The translations under genes were made by a program, and so were the position numbers. Shown in pieces: positions 1-6,868 of a DNA stretch of 64,000 nucleotides; the stretch's first letter is position 1; every line of letters starts with the position of its first letter. Origin of the DNA: Tessaracoccus caeni (lineage in GTDB: Bacteria; Actinomycetota; Actinomycetes; Propionibacteriales; Propionibacteriaceae). The notes beneath the pieces are model-generated. The model saw only the letters and a list, made by a program, of their open reading frames with translations. It searched no databases and was not told the origin of the DNA. The stretch spans positions 1 through 64,000 of the forward strand of contig NZ_JARGDO010000001.1 in assembly GCF_029211185.1 (NCBI RefSeq). Reading direction: 5' to 3'.

Positions 1-91
1 CGAAGCGAGACTGGATTTGAACACCCACATCCTCACCAGAGGGACCGCGTCCCTTGCGTTCGCCACGCCGCGAACCACATAAACTGCCTAG

Positions 92-229
92 TCAGACGGC
101 CCTACGCACGACTTTGACGGCACCCTGACCCCCGACCCCTTCGAAGAATTCCGACGCATCATCCAACAAAACCAAGCCACCCACGCCCAACAACCCACCG
201 AACCCAACCCCTGGCACCCCGACCAATAG
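92..229 (+). other. possible C-terminal tail of a lost or upstream gene
   Basis: An open frame of 45 codons follows an in-frame TAG at 89-91 and ends in TAG at 227-229. Its predicted tail (PFEEFRRIIQQNQATHAQQ, then a Pro/Asn-rich end) reads like real protein and shows a coding-like codon pattern, but no start codon or ribosome binding site belongs to it. It may be the end of a gene truncated or frameshifted near base 90. Apart from this frame and two repeat copies, bases 1-378 hold nothing I recognise. Confidence 0.2.
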
Positions 230-270
230 CACCGGTGAACGAGCCCGCCCTGCCGCTGCCAGCTGGGTCT

Positions 271-310
271 TTTCGAGGCTCCGCTGCGCTCCGCACCTCA
301 AAGACCGTGA
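271..310 (+). repeat. dispersed palindromic repeat, copy 1
   Basis: The sequence TCGAGGCTCCG, a short GC-rich centre and GCACCTCAAAGACCGTGA form an imperfect fold-back (GAGG against CCTC). The same module recurs at 331-356, 4029-4074 and, inverted, at 25078-25114, always outside genes, which fits a REP-like extragenic family. Confidence 0.55.
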
Positions 311-330
311 AGGGGTGTGCCCTCACCCAG

Positions 331-356
331 GGCCTCCGCACCTCAAAGAGCGTGAG
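331..356 (+). repeat. dispersed palindromic repeat, copy 2 (half unit)
   Basis: GCCTCCGCACCTCAAAGAGC followed by GTGAG repeats the right half of the copy at 271-310. It lies just upstream of the promoter of the GNAT gene at 379. Confidence 0.5.
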
Positions 357-366
357 TTTCTGTGGA

Positions 367-372
367 TAGGGT
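367..372 (+). promoter_or_regulatory. -10 box of a leaderless promoter for the GNAT gene
   Basis: TAGGGT lies exactly 6 nt before the ATG at 379 and no Shine-Dalgarno sequence is present. The spacing would place transcription start on the start codon, as in actinobacterial leaderless mRNAs. This supports the chosen start. Confidence 0.55.
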
Positions 373-378
373 TTATCC

Positions 379-969
379 ATGCACGCGCACGGTGTCACTC
401 CAGTCGTCCTTGTCGGTCGTGGCGTCCGGCTGGAGCCGCTCACTTTCCATCACATCGAAGGGCTGCAGCAGGTCACCCTCGACGGAGAGCTCTGGCGTAG
501 CCGCCTGACGTCGGTGCCGGAGCCTGATCGGGTCGAGGAGTACGTCACAGCCGCGCTGGCCATGCCCGATCGCGTTCCCTTCACCGTCATCGACGATGGC
601 TCGGCCACAGTGCTCGGCTGCACCAGCTACGCAGAGATCCTCGCCCAGGTCCGACGGCTGGAGATCGGCTACACCTGGTACGCCCAGCGCGCTCAACGCA
701 CCCACGTCAATACAGTCTGCAAACTGCTGCTTCTCGCGCATGCTTTCGACACGCTCGAGTACCGAACCGTCGGCTGGCGCACCGACAACCTCAACCTCAC
801 CAGCCAACGCGCCATCGAGCGGCTCGGCGCGAAGAAGGACGGCGTGATCCGGGGCCACCAGTTGCGGCGCGACGGCACCGTCCGCGACACCGTCATGTAC
901 TCGATGACCGCCGACGAATGGCCTGGGTCCCGCGACGTGCTACTCACGCGCCTCGCCACCCGCGACTGA
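379..969 (+). CDS. GNAT-family N-acetyltransferase (RimJ/RimL type)
   Basis: This 196-residue protein has the layout of RimJ/RimL-type acetyltransferases, which transfer acetyl from acetyl-CoA to an amine of a protein terminus or small molecule. The N-terminal LEPLTFHHIEGLQQV strand-helix, the central EIGYTWYAQRAQRTHVNTVC segment and the late SQRAIERLGAKKDGV helix with the typical family ending (HQLRRDGTVRDTVMYSM) are visible. The usual Arg/Gln-x-x-Gly-x-Gly/Ala CoA loop is poor: the position reads QRTHVN, so activity is plausible but not certain. The last codons and the stop are the template of the 84-bp tandem array that follows. The start is fixed by a TAGGGT box 6 nt upstream. The substrate cannot be inferred. 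Confidence 0.8.
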   Translation: MHAHGVTPVVLVGRGVRLEPLTFHHIEGLQQVTLDGELWRSRLTSVPEPDRVEEYVTAALAMPDRVPFTVIDDGSATVLGCTSYAEILAQVRRLEIGYTWYAQRAQRTHVNTVCKLLLLAHAFDTLEYRTVGWRTDNLNLTSQRAIERLGAKKDGVIRGHQLRRDGTVRDTVMYSMTADEWPGSRDVLLTRLATRD

Positions 970-1231
970 CGATTCTGGGACCTGACGACGACTGCCGACG
1001 AGCGGCCTGAATGCCGCGCCGTGCCATTCACGCGCCTCGCCACCCGCGACTGACGATTCTGGGACGTGACGACGACTGCCGACGAGCGGCCTGAATGCCG
1101 CGCCGCGCTACTCACGCGCCTCGCCGCCCGCGACTGACGATTCTGGGACGTGACGACGACTGCCGACGAGCGGCCTGAATGCCGCGCCGCGCTACCACAC
1201 ACCTCATCGCCCAAGCCTGATGATTCTGGGA
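907..1231 (+). repeat. 84-bp tandem repeat made from the 3' end of the GNAT gene (about 3.9 copies)
   Basis: Copies begin at 907, 991, 1075 and 1159 with an exact period of 84 bp (28 codons). The first copy is the end of the GNAT coding region (TADEW through LTRLATRD and TGA) plus 21 bp of downstream sequence. The next two repeat it in the same frame (TADERPECRA through RLATRD or RLAARD and TGA). The fourth is degenerate and ends near 1231. Copies 2 and 3 are closer to each other than to copy 1. Apart from this array, 970-1295 shows only the start region of the next gene. Confidence 0.9.
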
Positions 1232-1295
1232 CAGCACCCTACGGGCGGCCGGACATGCCACAATCCGGTCACCGACTACGCCGAAGGAGCCGCCG

Positions 1296-2069
1296 ATGTC
1301 CGTCCTCGCCCCGCTTGTTGCCGCCCTCGCCGATGGGTCCGTCGAGGTGGTGGACCTCACCAGCCCGCTGAGCCCCGACACCGTCATCCTCGAGCTGCCC
1401 GCGCCCTTCGCCAACACCAAGGGCCTCAGCACCTCGCCAGTGTCGAACTTCGACGACGCGGGCCCGGCCTGGGCCTGGAACGACCTCTCGCTCGGCGAGC
1501 ACGCCGGCACCCACCTCGACGCGCCGACGCACTGGATCACCGGTAAGGACGGCAACTCGGTCGACCGGATCTCGCCGTCCCGGCTCGTCGGTCCCGTCGT
1601 CGTGATCGACAAGACCGCCGAGGCCGCAGCCGACCCCGACTTCGCCCTCACTCCCGCCGACTTCGACGCCTGGGTCGCCGAACACGGCGAGCTGCCCGAC
1701 GGCTGCTGGGTGCTGTTCCGCACCGGTTGGTCGGCCCGCTCGGGCTCGAAGGAGACCTTCCTCAACGCCGACGAGAACGGCCCGCACACCCCGGGCATCA
1801 CCCCCGACGGCGCCCGCTGGCTGGCCGACAACCCGCGCGTGATCGGCTACGGCGTCGAGACCGTCGGCATCGACTCCGGGCAGGCCGGCGCGTTCGACCC
1901 GCCGTTCCCGGCGCACCACTTCCTGCTGGGCGCCGACACCTACGGCCTCACGTCGCTGCAGAACCTCGACAAGCTGCCGGTCACCGGCGCGACCATCGTC
2001 GTGGCGCCGCTGCCGCTGGTCGACGGCACGGGCTCGCCCACGCGCGTGTTCGCGCTCGTCGAGCGGTGA
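1296..2069 (+). CDS. cyclase-family metal-dependent hydrolase (kynurenine formamidase/isatin hydrolase-like)
   Basis: This 257-residue protein is of normal family length. Residues 69-79 (HAGTHLDAPTH) match the HxGTHxDxPxH metal-binding signature of the cyclase superfamily, whose members hydrolyse amides, lactams or lactones (N-formylkynurenine, isatin). A late PFPAHHFLLGADTYG segment with VETVGIDSG before it is also typical. AAGGAG lies 6 nt before the ATG. The stop overlaps the GTG start of the next gene by 4 bp (GTGA), so the two are probably co-translated and may act in one catabolic pathway. The substrate is unknown. An isatin-type ring opening followed by 2-oxoacid decarboxylation by the neighbour is one speculative reading. 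Confidence 0.82.
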   Translation: MSVLAPLVAALADGSVEVVDLTSPLSPDTVILELPAPFANTKGLSTSPVSNFDDAGPAWAWNDLSLGEHAGTHLDAPTHWITGKDGNSVDRISPSRLVGPVVVIDKTAEAAADPDFALTPADFDAWVAEHGELPDGCWVLFRTGWSARSGSKETFLNADENGPHTPGITPDGARWLADNPRVIGYGVETVGIDSGQAGAFDPPFPAHHFLLGADTYGLTSLQNLDKLPVTGATIVVAPLPLVDGTGSPTRVFALVER

Positions 2070-3982
2070 ACGTCGCCGAGGCGGTCGGGGCGACGCTGGC
2101 CCGGCTCGGCGTCGGGCACGCGTTCGGCGTCGTCGGCTCGGGCAATTTCGCGCTGGTGAAAGCGCTGCGCACGCACGGGGTGCCCTACACGGCGGCCCGG
2201 CACGAGGGTGGGGCCGCGACGATGGCCGACGCCTACTCCCGCACCGCGGGTCGGCTCGCCGTCGTCACCACCCACCAGGGCTGCGGCTTCACCAACGCGC
2301 TGACCGGTGTGGCGGAGGCCGCGAAGTCGCGCACGCCGCTGATCGTGCTCACCGCCGACGCCCCGCCCTCGGCCCGGTTCAACAACTTCCGCATCGACCA
2401 GGACGCCGCCGCGCGGGCCCTCGGCGCGGTCGCCGATCGGGTCTACTCGCCAGCGACGGCGGCCGCAGACGCCGAACGCGCCTGGACCGTCGCCATGCAC
2501 GACCGCCGAACCGTGGTGCTCAGCGTGCCCATCGACCTGCTGACCCAACCGGCACCGGAGGTGGCCGTCAACGCGCCGGGATCGGGTGACCACACCGTCG
2601 ATCCGCGCGCCGTCCGCCCCACCGCCGAGGACGCCCAAGCGCTGGCCGACCTCCTGGCCGGCGCCCAGCGTCCCGTCTTCATCGCCGGACGTGGCGCCCG
2701 GGAAGCAGGCACGGAGATCGCCGCGCTGGCCGAACGCTGCGGAGCGCTGCTGGCTACCAGCGCCGTCGTGAAGGGACTGTTCCGCGGGTCAGCTGACGGC
2801 GTCGTCCCATCGCACGGCGGCGCCGATCTCGGCATCTCCGGCGGCTTCGCCACCCCGCTGGCTGCCGAACTCATCGCCGACGCCGACGTGGTGGTCGGCT
2901 TCGGCTGCGCTCTCAACAACTGGACCACGCGACACGGCCGGCTGATCGGCGCCGACGCGCGGATCGCCCAGGTGGATCTGGATCCGCTCGCCCTCGGGGC
3001 CCATCGGCCCGTCGAACTCGGCATCGTCGGAGACTGCGCCCTCGTCGCCCACGACACCGCCATGCTCCTCACGCCCAGGGTGGTGGCCGATTTTCGGCAT
3101 CAGACAGAGGAAAATCGGCCATTGGTCGATTTTCCTGGGGAGCGTGAGCCGGAAAGAGGAGGCGCGGCGGAAGTCTTCACACGCAGGGTGGTGGCCGATT
3201 TTCGGCATCAGACGCAGGAAAATCGGCCATTGGCCGATTTTCGGCGGGAGAAAGAGCGGGAGTGGGGGCAGGAAGAAGGAGAAGGAGCGGGCGGAGGAGA
3301 AGACCAGACGGCGCGCGGGTACCGCACTGCGGAGGTGCTCGCCCGGATCGCGGCTGAGGGACGTTGGCGCGATGTGGCCTTCGAGCCACTCGACGAACCC
3401 GGCCGCATCGACCCGCGCACCGTCACCATCGCGCTCGACCACGCCCTCCCTACCGAGCGGGTGGTAGCCGTGGACTCCGGCAACTTCATGGGCTACCCCA
3501 GCCAGTTCCTCGACGTGCCCGACGTGGCCGGCTTCTGCTTCACGCAGGCCTTCCAGTCGATCGGCTTAGGCCTGGCCACCGCCATCGGTGCTGCCATCGC
3601 CCGACCCGACCGAATCCCGGTTCTCGGCACCGGCGACGGCGGCTTCCACATGGCGATCGCCGATCTGGAGACCGCCGTCCGGCTTCGTCTGCCGCTGGTG
3701 GTGCTGGTCTACAACGACGCCAGCTACTCGGCGGAGGTGCACCACTTCGGCGAGTCCGACGAGACGGTCGCCTTCCCGGACACCGACCTCGCGGCCATCG
3801 CCCGCGGCTTCGGGGCCGACGGTGTCACCGTCCGCAGCACCGACGACCTGCCCGCCATGGCTGCGGCGGTCGCAGAGTGCGTCGCCCGTCCCCGCAGCGA
3901 GGCAAGACCGCTCGTGATCGACGCCAAGATCGCCTCCGACGGCGGAAGCTGGTGGCTGGCCGAGGCCTTCCGCGCCCACTGA
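2066..3982 (+). CDS. thiamine-diphosphate-dependent enzyme (acetolactate synthase/benzoylformate decarboxylase-like) with an inserted linker
   Basis: This 638-residue protein has the three domains of the POX/AHAS family. The N-terminal PYR domain carries the conserved Glu47 in AARHEGGAATMADAYS. A middle domain follows from about 195 (VFIAGRGAREAG), and the C-terminal PP domain carries GTGDGGFHMA and, about 25 residues on, VYNDASYS, the GDG-(x)n-N diphosphate/Mg motif. Such enzymes decarboxylate or ligate 2-oxoacids. The linker between middle and PP domains (about residues 338-416) is replaced by a duplicated palindromic element (3077-3262), then a Glu/Gly-rich tract. The frame stays open, so the enzyme may still fold. 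The start is the GTG at 2066 overlapping the upstream stop. The same frame is open further upstream, but the coupled GTG fits the family N-terminus. The exact reaction is unknown. Confidence 0.8.
   Translation: MNVAEAVGATLARLGVGHAFGVVGSGNFALVKALRTHGVPYTAARHEGGAATMADAYSRTAGRLAVVTTHQGCGFTNALTGVAEAAKSRTPLIVLTADAPPSARFNNFRIDQDAAARALGAVADRVYSPATAAADAERAWTVAMHDRRTVVLSVPIDLLTQPAPEVAVNAPGSGDHTVDPRAVRPTAEDAQALADLLAGAQRPVFIAGRGAREAGTEIAALAERCGALLATSAVVKGLFRGSADGVVPSHGGADLGISGGFATPLAAELIADADVVVGFGCALNNWTTRHGRLIGADARIAQVDLDPLALGAHRPVELGIVGDCALVAHDTAMLLTPRVVADFRHQTEENRPLVDFPGEREPERGGAAEVFTRRVVADFRHQTQENRPLADFRREKEREWGQEEGEGAGGGEDQTARGYRTAEVLARIAAEGRWRDVAFEPLDEPGRIDPRTVTIALDHALPTERVVAVDSGNFMGYPSQFLDVPDVAGFCFTQAFQSIGLGLATAIGAAIARPDRIPVLGTGDGGFHMAIADLETAVRLRLPLVVLVYNDASYSAEVHHFGESDETVAFPDTDLAAIARGFGADGVTVRSTDDLPAMAAAVAECVARPRSEARPLVIDAKIASDGGSWWLAEAFRAH
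3077..3262 (+). repeat. in-frame duplicated palindromic element inside the TPP-enzyme gene
   Basis: A module starting AGGGTGGTGGCCGATTTTCG occurs at 3077 and again at 3185, a period of 108 bp (36 codons). In the second copy, 3218-3229 and 3231-3242 are perfect 12-nt inverted arms (GAAAATCGGCCA/TGGCCGATTTTC) around one base. In the first copy, 3110-3134 has the same arms with one mismatch. An additional GGCCGATTTTC precedes each. Both copies are translated in the same frame (RVVADFRHQT, then ENRPL). The position is exactly the linker between two enzyme domains. Confidence 0.88.
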
Positions 3983-4028
3983 ACCGGAGGGCAAAACCGA
4001 CCGCAGGTCCCTACGTACGCTCACGCCC

Positions 4029-4074
4029 TTTCGAGGTTCGGCCGCGAACGGCCTCACACCTCAAGGAGCGCGAA
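4029..4074 (+). repeat. dispersed palindromic repeat, copy 3
   Basis: TTTCGAGGTTCGGCCGCGAA is followed by a GGCCTCACACCTCAAGGAGC end. It matches the family at 271-310. It lies downstream of the TPP-enzyme gene in the convergent gap 3983-4267. Confidence 0.5.
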
Positions 4075-4084
4075 ACAGCCAGAG

Positions 4085-4106
4085 GGAAGCACTGATTATT
4101 GCTTCC
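4085..4106. terminator. hairpin, possible terminator
   Basis: GGAAGCA (4085-4091) and TGCTTCC (4100-4106) pair around an AT-rich 8-nt loop in the gap between the convergent TPP-enzyme and rpsO genes. No clear T-run follows on either strand. Confidence 0.3.
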
Positions 4107-4136
4107 TCCGGCGAGGACGTACCAGGCGGGATGAGA

Positions 4137-4194
4137 TACGACCCCGAAATCTTGTAAGCGTATTGGATATACTCGTCAAGATTTAGGGGTCGTA
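4137..4194. terminator. 18-bp inverted repeat, possible bidirectional terminator
   Basis: TACGACCCCGAAATCTTG at 4137-4154 and its near-perfect complement at 4177-4194 (17 of 18 positions) enclose a 22-nt AT-rich loop. It lies 74 bp beyond the rpsO stop, between convergent genes. It could be a terminator or a small palindromic element. The gap 3983-4267 holds no gene. Confidence 0.4.
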
Positions 4195-4267
4195 GATCGC
4201 CCGATCTGGTGCGCCGCAGCCGAGGAATGAATGATCAGTGGTTCCCTAGGTCTTTACGCGACGACGA

Positions 4268-4531
4268 TCAGCGGCGCAGGCCGAGGCGCGCGATCAGCGC
4301 ACGGTAGTGCTCGATGTCGTTCTTGGCGACGTAGTTGAGCAGGCGGCGGCGCTGACCGACCATGAGCATCAGGCCACGACGAGAGTGGTGGTCACCCTTG
4401 TGCTGCTTGAGGTGCTCGGTCAGGTGCGCGATGCGCTTGGTCAGCAGAGCGATCTGCACGTCGGGCGAACCGGTGTCGCCCGGCTTGGTCGCGTACTCTT
4501 CGATGGTCTTCTTCTTCTCAGCGGCGTCCAT
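4268..4531 (-). CDS. rpsO: 30S ribosomal protein S15
   Basis: This 87-residue protein is of standard length and matches S15 throughout: [20 protein letters not shown], then [19 protein letters not shown] and [21 protein letters not shown]15 binds 16S rRNA helices 20-22 and is a primary binder in assembly of the 30S platform. GGAGC lies 5 nt before the ATG. In most actinobacteria rpsO follows ribF. Here two plus-strand genes (4777 and 5402) lie between them. A GC-rich stem-loop at 4561-4586 in the leader could serve autoregulation. Confidence 0.97.
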   Translation of the reverse strand: MDAAEKKKTIEEYATKPGDTGSPDVQIALLTKRIAHLTEHLKQHKGDHHSRRGLMLMVGQRRRLLNYVAKNDIEHYRALIARLGLRR

Positions 4532-4560
4532 ATAGGGCTCCTTCCGACTCGCTGCGCGGC

Positions 4561-4586
4561 GCCCCGGTCGCTGGTGCTGTCGGGGC
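4561..4586 (-). promoter_or_regulatory. stem-loop in the rpsO leader, possible S15 autoregulatory element
   Basis: GCCCCG and CGGGGC pair around a 14-nt loop about 30 nt upstream of the rpsO start codon. Many bacteria control rpsO through S15 binding of its own leader, but I cannot match this hairpin to a described class. Confidence 0.2.
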
Positions 4587-4776
4587 TCTTACTGGGCCGC
4601 GGCCGATCTAACGGCAACCTCGTCACCTTAACACCACGAATACGGCTCACCCAAACGCCTCGACGAATCGAACGGCGCCCATGCTTGGACTAGGCTGGAG
4701 TACGTCCGATCGCAGACGAACAACACTGGCCTCCACTGGCCATGCGGCCGGGCACTGTGACTCAGGAGGACTATCC

Positions 4777-5256
4777 ATGACTGTTGTCGTTCGCCCGGCT
4801 GAAGCCAGTGATCTTGAGGTGCTGCGGACGCATCAGTCGAGGCCCGAGTTGAATCTCGTGGACCGCCACTTCGCCCTGCAGCAGGAGGGCAAACTGATCA
4901 TCGCCGTCGCCTTCGACGCTGACGGGCCGCTGGGCAGCGCCATCATCGAATGGGAGGGCGAGGATCTCTCCCCTGAGCTGCGCAACATGTACGTCTTCCC
5001 CGAGGCCCGCCGCAAGGGTGCGGGCAAGGCCCTCACCCAGTGGATCGAGGATCAGGCCCGGGCGCGCGGCTTCTCCGCGGTGTACCTGGCCGTCGATCCC
5101 AACAACGAGAAGGCCGTGCCGCTGTACGTGTCACTGGAGTATCACCCCACCGGCGAGCACATCTTCGTCGAGGTTCCCGAGATCATCCAGACCGAAGGTG
5201 AGGCCCCGAAGCCGACGCACTACGCGGTCTACAAGAAGTCGCTCACCGCTCACTGA
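4777..5256 (+). CDS. GNAT-family N-acetyltransferase
   Basis: This compact 159-residue single-domain GNAT has LRNMYVFPEARRKGAGKALT at about residues 70-89, the V-x-P-x-x-R-x-x-G-x-G/A acetyl-CoA loop in canonical form. It is followed by AVYLAVDPNNEKAVPLYVSL, the usual N-x-x-A-x-x-L-Y substrate-side motif. An AGGAGGA sequence 7 nt before the ATG at 4777 decides the start over the in-frame ATG at 4681. A strong terminator follows 10 nt after the stop, so it is probably monocistronic. The substrate is unknown. Confidence 0.85.
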   Translation: MTVVVRPAEASDLEVLRTHQSRPELNLVDRHFALQQEGKLIIAVAFDADGPLGSAIIEWEGEDLSPELRNMYVFPEARRKGAGKALTQWIEDQARARGFSAVYLAVDPNNEKAVPLYVSLEYHPTGEHIFVEVPEIIQTEGEAPKPTHYAVYKKSLTAH

Positions 5257-5265
5257 GCACATCAT

Positions 5266-5287
5266 CGGCGGCCCTCCGGGGCCGCCG
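5266..5287 (+). terminator. intrinsic terminator-like hairpin after the GNAT gene
   Basis: CGGCGGCCC (5266-5274) and GGGCCGCCG (5279-5287) form a 9-bp stem with a 4-nt loop, followed by AATAGTTTA, 10 nt after the stop codon. Confidence 0.65.
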
Positions 5288-5389
5288 AATAGTTTACGCC
5301 TGGCCGCGTCGGTTCGGACCGTAATCCGCCAATTCCTTGCCTAGTCAAACGACTCTTGACCCCGAGTCTCACGGCGCCGAACGGGTGAG

Positions 5390-5395
5390 TAAGGT
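5390..5395 (+). promoter_or_regulatory. -10 box of a leaderless promoter for the PLP decarboxylase
   Basis: TAAGGT lies 6 nt before the ATG at 5402 and no ribosome binding site is present, matching the spacing seen at other genes in this window. Confidence 0.5.
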
Positions 5396-5401
5396 GCTGT
5401 T

Positions 5402-6844
5402 ATGAGCAAAGGCGCACACATGGGATCAGAAGAGTTCAAAGCCTACGGGCATGAGGTGATCGACTGGATCGCCGACTACTGGGCCTCGCTAGAGTCCAAA
5501 CCTGTCGGATCCACGGTTTCCCCCTGCGCTATCACCCAGGCCCTCCCCCAGTCCGCACCAGAAGAGGCCGAGGACTTCTCCGCCGTCATGGCAGACCTCG
5601 ACTCGGTGATCATGCCGGGAATCACCCATTGGCAGCACCCCCGATTCTTCGGCTACTTCCCCGCCAACACCTCCCCCGCCGCCGTTCTGGCGGATCTTCT
5701 CTCCAGTGGCATCGGCGCCCAGGGCATGATGTGGGCGACGTCGCCCGCGATGACCGAACTGGAGATCACCGTCACCGACTGGCTGGGCCAAGCGATCGGC
5801 CTTCCCGACGAGTTCCTCCACCGCGGCGGCACCGGCGGCGGCGTGATCCAGGACACCGCTTCCACGGCAACCATGGCGGCTCTGCTGGCCGCACTGCACC
5901 GCACCAGCCACGGCCGCTACCGCAAGGAGGGTCAGGGCGAGGCCCGGTACCGGATCTACGCGTCGGCGCAGGCCCACTCCTCCATCCAGAAGGCCGCGCT
6001 TCTCACCGGCCTCGGCGAGCTGAACGTTCAGTTGGTGCCCGAGAACAAGGTGACCCAGCGGCTCAAGGTCGAACACCTGGCCAGCGTGCTCGAGGCCGAC
6101 CGGATGGCCGGCGTGCGTCCCGCGATGATCGTCGCGGCCGTGGGCACCACCTCCACCGGAGCCGTCGACGACGTGCGCGCGCTGGGTGAGCTGGCGCGCG
6201 AGTACGGCGCATGGCTGCACATCGACGCGGCGTGGGCCGGCGTCGCAGCCATCTGCCCCGAACACCGCGACCTGCTGGACGGCGTGGCCGAGTACGCGGA
6301 CTCCGTCGTGGTGAACCCGCACAAGTGGATGCTCACCACGTTCGACTGCTCGGTGCTGTGGTCGCGCGACAAGACGTCGCTGATCGGCTCCATGTCGAAC
6401 CTGCCCGAGTACCTGCGCAACAAGGCCACCGAGAGCGGCGCCGTGGTCGACTTCCGCGACTGGCATCCGCAGCTGGGCCGGCGGTTCCGCTCGCTCAAGC
6501 TCTGGACCGTGCTGCGCACCTACGGGCTCGAGGGCATCAGGGAGCACCTGCGTTCGTCGATCGCACGGGCAGAACACTTCGAGCAGCTCCTGCAGGCCGG
6601 CGGCCGCTTCACCCAACCGGTGCCGCGCAGCCTTGCGTTGGTGGTGTTCCAGCTCGACAACGACGACGACACCCTCGCCGTCATGGACAAGCTCAACGAG
6701 TCGGGCGAAGCCTACGTCACCCATACCCGGGTCAATGGGCGCGCCGCACTCCGCCTGGCTGTGGGCTCACTGCACACCACCGACGAGGACATCGACCGCA
6801 CCTACCAGGCCCTGATCGCGGCGGCCAACGCCGTCCAGAGCTGA
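5402..6844 (+). CDS. group II pyridoxal-phosphate-dependent amino acid decarboxylase
   Basis: This 480-residue protein resembles aromatic L-amino-acid/tyrosine/histidine decarboxylases over its full length. Markers in order are ITHWQHPRFFGYFPANTSPA near the N-terminus, QDTASTATMAALLAA, HIDAAWAGVAAICPE with the PLP-pyridine Asp, and VVNPHKWMLTTFDCS with the Schiff-base Lys308. The late LRLAVGSLHTTDEDI is also family-typical. It would decarboxylate an amino acid, probably aromatic, to the amine and CO2. The start at 5402 has a leaderless -10 box. An internal ATG (MGSEEFK, 5420) is an alternative. It stands alone and ends convergently 24 bp from ribF. No amine transporter is nearby to hint at the substrate. 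Confidence 0.88.
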   Translation: MSKGAHMGSEEFKAYGHEVIDWIADYWASLESKPVGSTVSPCAITQALPQSAPEEAEDFSAVMADLDSVIMPGITHWQHPRFFGYFPANTSPAAVLADLLSSGIGAQGMMWATSPAMTELEITVTDWLGQAIGLPDEFLHRGGTGGGVIQDTASTATMAALLAALHRTSHGRYRKEGQGEARYRIYASAQAHSSIQKAALLTGLGELNVQLVPENKVTQRLKVEHLASVLEADRMAGVRPAMIVAAVGTTSTGAVDDVRALGELAREYGAWLHIDAAWAGVAAICPEHRDLLDGVAEYADSVVVNPHKWMLTTFDCSVLWSRDKTSLIGSMSNLPEYLRNKATESGAVVDFRDWHPQLGRRFRSLKLWTVLRTYGLEGIREHLRSSIARAEHFEQLLQAGGRFTQPVPRSLALVVFQLDNDDDTLAVMDKLNESGEAYVTHTRVNGRAALRLAVGSLHTTDEDIDRTYQALIAAANAVQS

Positions 6845-6868
6845 CCACCGCCCAGAGGTGTTGACCGC

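Noticed and set aside
1-64. tRNA-like T-loop on the minus strand (TTCAAAT context)
   Set aside because: The bases flanking the loop do not pair as a 5-bp T-stem, and no acceptor, D or anticodon arms could be drawn.
693-1214. Repetitive open frame antisense to the GNAT 3' end
   Set aside because: It is a by-product of the 84-bp repeat in a high-GC sequence, has no start signal, and covers a clear plus-strand gene.
907-1231. Short CRISPR-like array
   Set aside because: Units are contiguous 84-bp copies with no unique spacers and derive from coding sequence. No cas genes are present.
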